Shown piece by piece: positions 41,526 to 49,417 of a stretch of 64,000 bases of DNA. The position numbers and the translations under genes are program-made. The notes under the pieces are model-generated. The model made no database searches. It worked only from the letters and a program-made list of their open reading frames with translations, and was not told the DNA's origin. Numbering within the stretch: position 1 is the first letter of the stretch; the number at the start of each line of letters is the position of its first letter. The stretch lies in assembly GCF_036226885.1 (NCBI RefSeq), contig NZ_CP109027.1:2232001-2296000 (forward strand), read 5' to 3'. Origin of the DNA: Streptomyces sp. NBC_00663. Its GTDB lineage: Bacteria > Actinomycetota > Actinomycetes > Streptomycetales > Streptomycetaceae.

Positions 41526-42917
41526 TCACTTCGACAGGCGGTCCAGGATCTGCGGGCCGAGGTCCGTCACGTCACCCGCGCCCATGGTGAGAACGAGATC
41601 ACCCGGCTTCGCCATTCCCGCGACGACCGAGGGGACGTCCGCCTTGTCGTGCACCGGCGTCACGTCCGCGTCCGCCGCGCGGGCCGCCTTGATGATCAGC
41701 TCGCTGGTGATGCCCGGGATCGGGTCCTCGCGGGCCGGGTAGATGTCCAGGACCAGCGAGGCGTCCGCGAGGGACAGGGACTGGCCCATCTCCTTGCCCA
41801 GCTCCTGGGTGCGGGAGAAGAGGTGGGGCTGGAACACGACCAGGATGCGCGCGTCGCCCGCCGCCGACCGCATCGCCTCAAGGTCCGCCGTCATCTCGGT
41901 CGGGTGGTGGGCGTAGGAGTCGATGACCTGGACGCCCGCCGCCTCGCCCTTCAGCTGGAGGCGGCGCTTGACGCCGGTGTACGCCGCGAGCGCGGGCGCG
42001 AGGTCCGTGGCCGGGATGCCGAGCGCCACGCCCGCCGCGAGGGCGGCGACCGCGTTGTGCGCGTAGTGGCGGCCGGGGACAGAGACCGTGAAGACCAGTT
42101 CACGGCCGTCCAGGACGACCGTGACCTCGCTCTTCAGGCCCTGCGGTACGACCGCCAGGACCCGTACGTCGGCGTCCTCCGCCTCGCCGTACGTCACCGT
42201 CCTCACCGAGCCCGCCAGGCGCCGGGTCAGCTCCCGCGCGCCCTCGTGGTCGGCGTTGATCACCAGCGTGCCGCCGGGGACGATCTTCCCGGCGAAGGTC
42301 TCGAAGGACTCGTAGATCTCGTCCATCGACGCGTAGTTCGCGTGGTGGTCGAGCTCCACGTTGAGGACGATCGCGACCTCGGGGTCGTACTTGTGGAAGC
42401 TGCGGTCCGATTCATCCGCCTCGGCGACGAAGATCTCGCCCTCGCCGTGCAGCGCGTTCGAGCCGGGGGCGTCGAGGTCGCCGCCGATGGCGTACGACGG
42501 GTTCAGGCCCAGCTCGGTCAGGGAGACCGCCAGCATCGACGTCGTGGTCGTCTTGCCGTGCGTGCCCGCGACCGCGATCGGGCGCAGGCCCTCCATCAGG
42601 GCCGCGAGGGCGTCCGAACGGTGCACCACCGGGATGCCCAGCTGGGCCGCGCGGGCCAGCTCGGGGTTGTCCTGGCGGATCGCCGACGACACGACCACAC
42701 AGCTCGCGTCGTCGGCGAGGTGCTCCGCCGCGTGCCCGATGTGCACGGTCGCGCCCAGGGCCCGCAGCGCCTCGGCGGTCGCGGACTCCTTGGCGTCGCT
42801 GCCCGCCACCTTCGCCCCGCGCTGCGCGAGGATCTTCGCGATCCCCGACATCCCGGCGCCGCCGATGCCGATGAAGTGCGGTCGGTCCATGGCGGTGGGA
42901 AGGGTGCCGGGTGCCAC
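41526..42917 (-). CDS. murC: UDP-N-acetylmuramate-L-alanine ligase
   Basis: A 463-residue cytoplasmic enzyme that adds L-Ala to UDP-MurNAc in peptidoglycan synthesis. The N-terminal UDP-binding motif is FIGIGGAGMSGIAKIL, the ATP-binding P-loop is VAGTHGKTTTTSML, and the Mur-ligase centre includes FVAEADESDRSF and ELDHHANY. The GTG at 42917 was chosen because GGGAGA lies seven bases upstream; an ATG nine codons inside is possible. It is located away from the main mur/fts cluster, as is usual in Streptomyces. Confidence 0.97.
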   Translation of the reverse strand: MAPGTLPTAMDRPHFIGIGGAGMSGIAKILAQRGAKVAGSDAKESATAEALRALGATVHIGHAAEHLADDASCVVVSSAIRQDNPELARAAQLGIPVVHRSDALAALMEGLRPIAVAGTHGKTTTTSMLAVSLTELGLNPSYAIGGDLDAPGSNALHGEGEIFVAEADESDRSFHKYDPEVAIVLNVELDHHANYASMDEIYESFETFAGKIVPGGTLVINADHEGARELTRRLAGSVRTVTYGEAEDADVRVLAVVPQGLKSEVTVVLDGRELVFTVSVPGRHYAHNAVAALAAGVALGIPATDLAPALAAYTGVKRRLQLKGEAAGVQVIDSYAHHPTEMTADLEAMRSAAGDARILVVFQPHLFSRTQELGKEMGQSLSLADASLVLDIYPAREDPIPGITSELIIKAARAADADVTPVHDKADVPSVVAGMAKPGDLVLTMGAGDVTDLGPQILDRLSK

Positions 42918-43012
42918 GTGATGTCTCCCTGTGCGTACAGATACGGCGGACGTTCAGGCGCCCCAGCCTATCCACTGCCTCGCGATGCCCTACGCGGCAC
43001 AGTGGACGGCGC

Positions 43013-43486
43013 TCACGCCTTGCTGTGCGAGAACAGCTTCAGCACCGGCACCCCCACCTTGTGCCGCGCCCGCGACGCCCAGTCCCGGTGGAAGAACTCC
43101 TCCACGTAGTGCGGATCGGTCAGCACGATCACCTCGTCGGCCTTGATCTCGTCCACCACGACCTTCAGCGCGTCCAGCGGGTGGTCCTCGATCAACCGCC
43201 CCTCCGCCGGGCTCCCGGAGCCCCGCAGCGCCTGGAGGGAGACCTCCAGCGCCCGCTCCCCGAAGTCCTTCGCCGCGGCGCCTTCGGGAACCTCCCGTTC
43301 CCGCGCCGCCTCGTCCAGTTCGCCCAGCGCCACGTCATCGATGGCCCTCAGCAGCCGGTCGGCCTGATCGCCTCGCGGCTGGAGAAGCACGTGGAAGGAG
43401 ACCTGCTCGTCCCCGTGCAAGGTGGTGACGAACTCCACGTCGGCGGAGGTCAGGGCCTTCTCGATCATCAAAACGCTTGTGAACAC
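43013..43486 (-). CDS. Conserved actinobacterial protein of unknown function
   Basis: A 157-residue soluble protein. The sequence begins VFTSVLMIEKALTSADVEFV and has an internal DHPLDALKVVVDEIKADEVI, and an alpha/beta pattern resembling a universal-stress-type fold in which a DPHY motif lies near the end. Homologues are sometimes labelled indole-3-glycerol phosphate synthase, but the length and lack of barrel motifs do not support that. The GTG at 43486 was chosen because AAGGGG lies about eight bases upstream; earlier in-frame starts lack this spacing. Function unknown. Confidence 0.8.
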   Translation of the reverse strand: MFTSVLMIEKALTSADVEFVTTLHGDEQVSFHVLLQPRGDQADRLLRAIDDVALGELDEAAREREVPEGAAAKDFGERALEVSLQALRGSGSPAEGRLIEDHPLDALKVVVDEIKADEVIVLTDPHYVEEFFHRDWASRARHKVGVPVLKLFSHSKA

Positions 43487-43621
43487 CGCGCGCGCCCCTT
43501 CTGCGGAAACCATCCTGCCCCGCGATCTCACGGGGACTGCGAGATTCAGTGTGCCCGCCGGAAGCTAAACGGAACGGTTGATTCCGCCGTTTTCGGGACC
43601 AGCGGTACCACTGATCGATTT

Positions 43622-44539
43622 TCAAGTCCGCTGGTAGCGGCCGAAGAGAAACCCCTCCTCCTCCAGTAGGGACACCAGTGCGAACCGTTGCGGAACCGCG
43701 ACGGAAGGACCGCCCGCGATCCGCTGGGCGTCGCCCACGGTGAGCATCGGGGCGACGGTCAGACAGAGCTCGTCCAGTACCCCGGCGGCCACGAACTGTC
43801 CCAAGAGGCGTGGACCGCCCTCGGTCAGCAGCCGGGTGAAGCCGAGGTCGGCCAGCGCCTGCACGGCCCGGTCGGGCTCCACCCCCATCCCGTCACCGGC
43901 GATGACCACCCGGGCACCGGCCTTCTCGGCGGCGGCCTTCCGGTCGGGCGCGGCGGCCGCGCCGGTCAGGATCAGGGTGGGGACGAGAGGGGAGGTGAAG
44001 AGCGGAAGCGAGAAGTCGAGGTCGAGGCTCGCGCTGACGATCGCGATCGCCGGTGCCGCCGCCTGCCCGGCCGCCTCCCTGGCCTCCGCGAACTCCGCAC
44101 GCGCGCGTGCGGGCCGGTATCCCTCCTGGCGTACCGTTTCCGCACCTACGACGACCACGTCGGCCAGCCCCCGCAGGGTGCCGAAGATCCGCATGTCGGC
44201 AGCGGTGGAGATGGGCTGTGACTTCCCGTCGTGCTGGGCGGCCCCGTCGAGCGTGGACACCATGTTGCCGCGCAGCCAGGGCACCCGGGGGCCCGTGGCG
44301 GGGGCGGCGACGGAGTCGGGGTAGGCATAGGCGGCGGCCAGCTGCGCGAGGCTCCACTCACCGCCGACGGGCTCGCCGCCCGGAGCGGCCTCACCACCGG
44401 CCCCCGCCTCAGAAACCCCAGAAGCCCCCGGAGCCCCAGAAGCCCCAGAAGTATCGGCACCCCCCGCCCCCACCTCCCCGGCCCCACCGCCGGAGGCCGT
44501 CGTCGCTGTCTGGTCGGTCACAGGGAACAGGCGTCGCAT
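43622..44539 (-). CDS. RibD C-terminal-like (pyrimidine) reductase
   Basis: A 305-residue protein of the dihydrofolate-reductase-like RibD fold. VPWLRGNMVSTLDGAA begins the domain, followed by VVVGAETVRQEGYRP and LTEGGPRLLGQFVAAGVLDE, which form the NADPH and substrate sites. Residues ~15-55 are a low-complexity Gly/Ala/Ser segment that probably is disordered. The ATG at 44539 is chosen because it starts the conserved MRRLFPVTDQ. It is a stand-alone reductase without a deaminase domain, and no riboflavin genes lie beside it, so its substrate is uncertain. Confidence 0.88.
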   Translation of the reverse strand: MRRLFPVTDQTATTASGGGAGEVGAGGADTSGASGAPGASGVSEAGAGGEAAPGGEPVGGEWSLAQLAAAYAYPDSVAAPATGPRVPWLRGNMVSTLDGAAQHDGKSQPISTAADMRIFGTLRGLADVVVVGAETVRQEGYRPARARAEFAEAREAAGQAAAPAIAIVSASLDLDFSLPLFTSPLVPTLILTGAAAAPDRKAAAEKAGARVVIAGDGMGVEPDRAVQALADLGFTRLLTEGGPRLLGQFVAAGVLDELCLTVAPMLTVGDAQRIAGGPSVAVPQRFALVSLLEEEGFLFGRYQRT

Positions 44540-44763
44540 GTCGTGCAGTCTGGCACGCGGCCGGGGCCTGTCCGAGGGACCGGACCGGCAGGTCGCCGGG
44601 TCCGGTGCGCCCACCTGCGGCGTTGCCGTCGAGCCCCGGCGCTCCGCGTCGGCTCCCTCCTCCGCCCCGCCCCCGGACGCACCGGACCCCGCCGGTCGGC
44701 ATCAAGGAGCACCGCGGGCCCGGACCGGCCTGGTCCGCCGGACAGGCCCTAGCATGGGGAACC

Positions 44764-45879
44764 GTGTCGTCCTCCACCACCGCCTCCGGGATCAGCCCGA
44801 TAGCAGACGCGGCCCCCGTGTCCCTGTGCGCCCGCGAGCCGCACGTCCCCGCCGACCGTCTGGTCGCCGAGATGGTGCCGCCGCCGCGCTTCGACTCGGT
44901 CCGCTTCAGCACGTACCTGCCGGACCCGAACCAGCCCAGCCAGTTCGAGGCCGTCAAGGTGCTCGAGGGCTTCGCGGGCGGGCTCGGCGGGGCGCACGCC
45001 GTCACCGGCGGCAAGCGCGGCTTCTTCGGATTCGGCAAGGGCAAGGACAAGGCGAAGGCCAAGACACCCGCCGGCCCGCGCGGCGTCTACCTCGACGGCG
45101 GCTACGGCGTCGGCAAGACCCACCTCCTGGCCTCCCTGTGGCACGCCACCCCGGCGGAGCCCTCCCTCAAGGCCTTCGGCACGTTCGTCGAGCTGACCAA
45201 TCTCGTGGGCGCCCTCGGTTTCCCGCAGACGGTCCAGACGCTCTCGAACCACCGACTGCTCTGCATCGACGAGTTCGAGCTGGACGACCCGGGCGACACC
45301 GTCCTGATCTCCTCCCTCCTCGCCCGGCTGGTCGAGGCGGGTGTCGCCCTCGCCGCCACCTCCAACACCCTGCCCGGCAAGCTCGGCGAGGGCCGCTTCG
45401 CGGCGGTCGACTTCCTGCGCGAGATCCAGGGCCTGAGCTCCCACTTCCGCACCCTGCGCATCGACGGCGAGGACTACCGCCACCGCGGCCTGCCCGAGGC
45501 ACCGGCGCCCTTCTCGGAAGAGCAGGTCACGAAGACGGCGTACGCCACGCCGGGCGCCGCGCTCGACGACTTCCCACAGCTCCTCGACCACCTCGCCCGG
45601 GTCCACCCCAGCCGTTACGGCGCGTTGACCGATGGCCTGAAGGCGGTGTGTCTGACCGATGTGCAGCCGGTCCCGGACCAGTCCACCGCGCTGCGGCTCG
45701 TCGTCCTCGCGGACCGGCTCTACGACCGTGAGGTCCCGGTCCTGGCCTCCGGGCTGCCGTTCGACAAGCTGTTCAGCGAGGACATGCTCAAGGGCGGTTA
45801 CCGCAAGAAGTACTTCCGGGCGATCTCCCGGCTCACCGCGCTGGCCCGCGACGGCAAGCGGCTCGTCGAGTCCGCCTAG
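44764..45879 (+). CDS. zapE: AFG1/ZapE-family ATPase
   Basis: A 371-residue P-loop ATPase. Walker A is DGGYGVGKTHLLASL, Walker B is RLLCIDEFELDDPGD, and the C-terminal half carries LFDxx-type conserved segments (DRLYDREVPVLASGLPFDKLF). A Lys-rich insert (FGKGKDKAKAKTPAG) precedes the P-loop. Family members link cell division or quality control to ATP hydrolysis, and ZapE affects FtsZ in Gram-negatives; the role in actinobacteria is untested. The GTG at 44764 has GGGGA four bases upstream. Confidence 0.9.
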   Translation: MSSSTTASGISPIADAAPVSLCAREPHVPADRLVAEMVPPPRFDSVRFSTYLPDPNQPSQFEAVKVLEGFAGGLGGAHAVTGGKRGFFGFGKGKDKAKAKTPAGPRGVYLDGGYGVGKTHLLASLWHATPAEPSLKAFGTFVELTNLVGALGFPQTVQTLSNHRLLCIDEFELDDPGDTVLISSLLARLVEAGVALAATSNTLPGKLGEGRFAAVDFLREIQGLSSHFRTLRIDGEDYRHRGLPEAPAPFSEEQVTKTAYATPGAALDDFPQLLDHLARVHPSRYGALTDGLKAVCLTDVQPVPDQSTALRLVVLADRLYDREVPVLASGLPFDKLFSEDMLKGGYRKKYFRAISRLTALARDGKRLVESA

Positions 45880-45963
45880 CCTCGCGAAACCCCCCAGGTC
45901 AAGGGCCAGTTCGCGCCACGCCACCCGCGCTTTTCAGGCTCTCTTCAGCTCGAAACGCTAAGT

Positions 45964-45991
45964 TAACCCTGCAAACAACTTTGCAGGGTTA
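45964..45991. terminator. 12-bp perfect inverted repeat with CAAC loop
   Basis: TAACCCTGCAAA and TTTGCAGGGTTA are perfectly complementary around CAAC. It lies 84 bases after the zapE stop, so it may terminate that gene, but there is no T-run and the stem is unusually AT-containing for this genome. Together with the half-site cluster 10 bases downstream it could instead be an operator. Confidence 0.45.
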
Positions 45992-46000
45992 CCGTGTTTC

Positions 46001-46028
46001 TTGACCAGCCATTGACCAAGGCTTGGTC
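46001..46028. promoter_or_regulatory. Helically phased TTGACCA repeats with a perfect palindrome
   Basis: TTGACCA occurs at 46001 and again at 46012, one helical turn apart. The second copy is part of the perfect palindrome GACCAAGGCTTGGTC (46014-46028). Three half-sites on one DNA face suggest a regulator-binding site upstream of the small frame and the carbonic anhydrase operon. The binder is unknown. Confidence 0.45.
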
Positions 46029-46063
46029 TGCGCGTGAGCTATGAACCGTCGGAAGGGGGGCGC

Positions 46064-46237
46064 ATGTTTCGAGGCACGAGAGCACCGACCGTGCTTCCGC
46101 CTCGCACCACCGCCCAGGTCACCCCTCCGCCGTTCACTCCCACGGATCCGTTCGCAACCGCGCACACGATCCGTGATGCTCAACCCAAAGCCCATCCCGA
46201 AGCTCGGCCCGAATCTCATCGCGGGTCGAGAGCCTAG
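46064..46237 (+). CDS. Possible small protein, 57 residues
   Basis: A short frame starting ATG at 46064 with a strong GGAAGGGGGG immediately upstream (3-base spacer). The product begins MFRGTRAPTVLPPRTTAQV and is Pro/Thr-rich, with no Cys and no membrane segment. Codon bias is compatible with coding but not decisive. It could be a real small protein or a chance frame behind the palindromic region. No function can be suggested. Confidence 0.3.
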   Translation: MFRGTRAPTVLPPRTTAQVTPPPFTPTDPFATAHTIRDAQPKAHPEARPESHRGSRA

Positions 46238-46386
46238 GCGGCCCGTTCCCGGCGACCTTTCAGAGCTTCCGCTCACCCGTCGCCGCGCAACCAGGAACCG
46301 GCCGCCCTGCCCCACACCCGGAACAAACCCCCACATCTGTCATGTACGTCCGACGCGCCGCCGTGCGCGCCAGGAGGAGTCACCAC

Positions 46387-46965
46387 ATGCAGCCCCTCAT
46401 CGACAACGCCCGCCTGTTCGGACAGCGCCCTGAGGAGTTCGCCAAGCTCGCAGAAGGCCAATCCCCGCAGGTCCTGTTCATCACCTGCTCCGACTCCAGG
46501 GTCGTGCCGGCCCTGATCACGGGCGCCCGTCCCGGCGAGCTCTTCGAGCTGCGCACCGCGGGCAACATCGTTCCCCCGTACGCCTCCGAGCACCCCACCA
46601 GCGAGGCGGCCACCATCGAGTACGCCGTCGAGGTCCTCGGCGTCAGCGACATCGTGGTCTGCGGCCACTCGCACTGCGGCGCCGTCGGCGCCCTGGTGCG
46701 CGGCGACGACCTCGACGCCGTACCCGCCGTACGCGACTGGCTCACCCGCGCCGAGCCGCGCCCGGCGGGTGCGGCCGAGGACCCCGCGGTCGCCGAGGGC
46801 GTGCAGAGCCATGTCCTGGCCCAGGTCCTGCGACTGCGCTCCTACCCGTGCATCGAGCAGAAGCTGACGTCCCGTCAACTCACCCTGCGGGCCTGGTACT
46901 ACGAGGTTCACACCGGCGCCGTCCGTGAACACCGCGCGGACACCGACGCGTTCGAGGCACTGTGA
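46387..46965 (+). CDS. Beta-class carbonic anhydrase
   Basis: A 192-residue zinc enzyme interconverting CO2 and bicarbonate. Zinc ligands and the Asp-Arg dyad are visible: FITCSDSRVVP (Cys, Asp, Arg) and VVCGHSHCGAVGAL (His and Cys). ELRTAGNIVPPY is the conserved fold motif between them. The ATG at 46387 follows GGAGGAG. The stop overlaps the SulP start by four bases, so hydration and transport of inorganic carbon are coupled genetically. Confidence 0.95.
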   Translation: MQPLIDNARLFGQRPEEFAKLAEGQSPQVLFITCSDSRVVPALITGARPGELFELRTAGNIVPPYASEHPTSEAATIEYAVEVLGVSDIVVCGHSHCGAVGALVRGDDLDAVPAVRDWLTRAEPRPAGAAEDPAVAEGVQSHVLAQVLRLRSYPCIEQKLTSRQLTLRAWYYEVHTGAVREHRADTDAFEAL

Positions 46966-48428
46966 CCGGCATGATGACCAAATACCCTCACCTGCGGCGT
47001 GACTTCACCGCCTCCCTGGTCGTCTTCCTGGTCGCGCTGCCGCTGTGCGTGGGCGTGGCCGTCGCCTCCGGTGTCCCGGCCGAGATCGGCCTGGTCACCG
47101 GCATCGTGGGCGGCATCGCCACCGGTCTCATGCGCGGCAGCAGCCTTCAGGTCTCCGGCCCCGCGGCCGGTCTGACCGTGCTGGTCTTCGAGGCGGTGCA
47201 GGAGTTCGGACTGCCCGTCCTCGGCGTGATCGTGCTGGCCACCGGTGTCCTCCAGATCCTCATGGGCACCCTGAAGCTGGGCCGTTGGTTCCGGGCCATC
47301 TCGGTCTCCGTCGTCGAGGGCATGCTGGCCGGCATCGGGCTCGTCCTGATCGCCGGGCAGCTGTACGCGATGGCGGACGCCAAGGCGCCCGCCTCGGGCG
47401 TGGGCAAGATAGCCGGGCTGCCCGGCGCGCTCGTGGACGCCGTCGGGAACACCGCGGCGCTGGCCTCGCTCGGCCTCGGCGCCGGCACCGTCGCCGTCCT
47501 GGTGCTGTGGAAGCGGATGCCGGCGGCGGTGCGTACCGTGCCCGGCCCGCTCGCCGCGGTCGGTCTGGCCACGCTGGCGGCCCTGGCGTTCTCGATGCCG
47601 GTGGCCACCGTCGAGGTGCAGGGGCTGCTGGGGTCCATCCAGCCGCCGTCCTTCAGCGCCTTCGGCGAACTGGCGAACATCGGCGTCCTCGCCACGATCC
47701 TCGCGTTCACCCTCATCGCGTCCGCCGAGTCGCTGTTCAGCGCGGCGGCCGTGGACCGGCTGCACAGCGGGCCGCGCACCGAGTACGACAAGGAGCTCGT
47801 CGCGCAGGGCGCGGGCAACGCGCTGTGCGGTGTGCTCGGCGCGCTGCCGATGACCGCGGTGATCGTGCGCAGCGCGGCCAACGTGCAGGCGGGCGCCCGC
47901 ACGAAGGCGTCCCGCGTGATGCACGGCGTATGGCTGCTGCTGTTCGCGGCGCTGCTGCCGGGCGTTCTCGCCTACATCCCGATCCCGGCGCTGGCGGGCA
48001 TCCTCGTCTACTCCGGCGCCAAGCTGATCCCCGTACGGGAGATCGTGTCGCTGTGGCGCGAGCATCGCGGTGAGGCACTGATCCTCATGGTCACGGCCGT
48101 GTCGATCGTCGCGGTCAGCATGTTCGAGGGCGTGCTCATCGGTCTCGCCCTGGCGGTCGCCAAGACCGCCTGGGAGGCCTCGCACCTGAAGTTGGAGGTG
48201 GTGGACAAGGGCGCGGGCCCGGTCCAGGCGTATCTGTCGGGCAACGCGACCTTCCTGCGGCTGCCGAAGATCCTCGACAGCCTGGAGGCGCTGCCCCAGG
48301 ACCGCCCGGTGGAGCTGGACCTCTCCGGTCTGCACCACCTCGACCACGCCTGCCGCACCGCCCTGGAGAACTGGGCAGAGCGGCACAGCGCGGTCGGCAC
48401 CGAGCCGGTGCGGGTGACCGCGCCCTAG
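46962..48428 (+). CDS. SulP-family anion (probable bicarbonate) transporter
   Basis: A 488-residue membrane protein with ten or more helices. DFTASLVVFLVALPLCVGVA and LMRGSSLQVSGPAAGLTVLV are SulP signatures. The C-terminal ~70 residues form a truncated STAS-like domain (PVELDLSGLHHLDHACRTAL). Translational overlap with a carbonic anhydrase points to bicarbonate rather than sulfate, as in BicA-type transporters; this is inference. The stop codon lies in the first unit of a 27-bp tandem duplication, so loss of the stop would extend the protein into the second unit. Confidence 0.92.
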   Translation: MTGMMTKYPHLRRDFTASLVVFLVALPLCVGVAVASGVPAEIGLVTGIVGGIATGLMRGSSLQVSGPAAGLTVLVFEAVQEFGLPVLGVIVLATGVLQILMGTLKLGRWFRAISVSVVEGMLAGIGLVLIAGQLYAMADAKAPASGVGKIAGLPGALVDAVGNTAALASLGLGAGTVAVLVLWKRMPAAVRTVPGPLAAVGLATLAALAFSMPVATVEVQGLLGSIQPPSFSAFGELANIGVLATILAFTLIASAESLFSAAAVDRLHSGPRTEYDKELVAQGAGNALCGVLGALPMTAVIVRSAANVQAGARTKASRVMHGVWLLLFAALLPGVLAYIPIPALAGILVYSGAKLIPVREIVSLWREHRGEALILMVTAVSIVAVSMFEGVLIGLALAVAKTAWEASHLKLEVVDKGAGPVQAYLSGNATFLRLPKILDSLEALPQDRPVELDLSGLHHLDHACRTALENWAERHSAVGTEPVRVTAP

Positions 48429-48465
48429 CGTGAACCCCGGGTGACCGCGCCCTGGCGTGAACCCC
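48412..48465 (+). repeat. 27-bp tandem duplication across the SulP stop codon
   Basis: Two adjacent 27-base units (48412-48438 and 48439-48465) beginning GGGTGACCGCGCCCT differ at a single base: TAG, the SulP stop, in the first and TGG in the second. The duplication is recent by its near identity. Confidence 0.9.
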
Positions 48466-48549
48466 GGTGCCTGGTCCGTAGCCTCGGGCCAGGCACCGGG
48501 CATATCGTTGCAGGAGCAGACAAAAGCCCTCCGGAAGAGGGGGTGGATC

Positions 48550-49326
48550 ATGCTCCAGGAGCTGCTCACCTTGGCCGCGGCGGCCGGTGCCGCCGGGGTG
48601 GTCTACGTCGCTGCCGGGGCCCGGGTCGTCAAGCAGTACGAGCGCGGGGTGGTCTTCCGGCTCGGGCGGCTGCTGAGCGAGGTACGGGATCCCGGGTTCG
48701 CGATGGTGGTCCCGATGGTGGATCGGATGCACAAGGTCAACATGCAGATCGTCACGCTGCCGGTCCCCGCCCAGGAGGGCATCACCCGGGACAACGTGAC
48801 GGTGCGCGTGGACGCGGTCGTCTACTTCCGGGTGATCGACGCGGCGAGCGCGCTGGTGAAGGTCGAGGACTACAGGTTCGCGGTCTCCCAGATGGCGCAG
48901 ACCTCACTGAGGTCGATCATCGGCAAGAGCGAGCTGGACGATCTGCTGTCCAACCGCGAGAAGCTCAACGAGGGCCTGGAACTGATGATCGACAGTCCGG
49001 CCGTCGGCTGGGGTGTGCAGGTCGACCGGGTCGAGATCAAGGACGTGTCGCTGCCGGACGCGATGAAGCGTTCCATGGCACGGCAGGCGGAGGCGGACCG
49101 CGAGCGCCGCGCCCGCATCATCAACGCCGACGCCGAGCTCCAGGCGTCGAGGAAGCTCGCCGAGGCCGCCAAGGAGATGTCCGAGCAGCCCGCCGCACTC
49201 CAGCTGCGGCTGCTCCAGACGGTGGTGGCGGTGGCCGCGGAGAAGAACTCCACCCTTGTCCTGCCCTTCCCGGTGGAGCTGCTGCGCTTCCTGGAGAGGG
49301 CGCAGCAGGGGCCGGCCGACAAGTGA
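48550..49326 (+). CDS. SPFH/Band-7 (slipin-type) membrane protein
   Basis: A 258-residue protein. One N-terminal membrane segment (LLTLAAAAGAAGVVYVAAGA) is followed by the SPFH domain (VKQYERGVVFRLGRLL; VDAVVYFRVIDAASALVKVE; TSLRSIIGKSELDDLLSNRE) and a coiled-coil-rich tail (ARQAEADRERRARIINADAE). Such proteins oligomerise on the inner membrane in flotillin-like microdomains. The ATG at 48550 has GAGGGGGTGG upstream; the longer frame would start in the tandem repeat area. There is no NfeD partner beside it. Confidence 0.93.
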   Translation: MLQELLTLAAAAGAAGVVYVAAGARVVKQYERGVVFRLGRLLSEVRDPGFAMVVPMVDRMHKVNMQIVTLPVPAQEGITRDNVTVRVDAVVYFRVIDAASALVKVEDYRFAVSQMAQTSLRSIIGKSELDDLLSNREKLNEGLELMIDSPAVGWGVQVDRVEIKDVSLPDAMKRSMARQAEADRERRARIINADAELQASRKLAEAAKEMSEQPAALQLRLLQTVVAVAAEKNSTLVLPFPVELLRFLERAQQGPADK

Positions 49327-49417
49327 CACGTGCTACGCGCGTGGTTCCCGCGGCCGGACCCAGGTGATAGACACAGCGGCGTCACATCCTGTCCGCCAGC
49401 AGGAAGGTTGCTGCTCG

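Larger units (their letters stand above)
45880..46386. other. 507-bp gene-poor region before the carbonic anhydrase operon
   Basis: The region holds an AT-rich 12-bp inverted repeat (45964-45991), a cluster of TTGACCA/TTGGTC half-sites (46001-46028) and one weakly supported small reading frame (46064-46237). From 46240 to the carbonic anhydrase start only a good ribosome-binding site (GGAGGAG, seven bases before the ATG) is evident. Longer overlapping frames here have no convincing codon pattern. Confidence 0.6.

Noticed and set aside
43013..43486. Indole-3-glycerol phosphate synthase label
   Set aside because: The 157-residue protein has none of the TrpC barrel motifs and is far too short.
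46041..46433. A 130-residue frame overlapping the region before carbonic anhydrase
   Set aside because: Arg/Pro-rich composition typical of a wrong frame, runs into the carbonic anhydrase coding region, and lacks a good start site.
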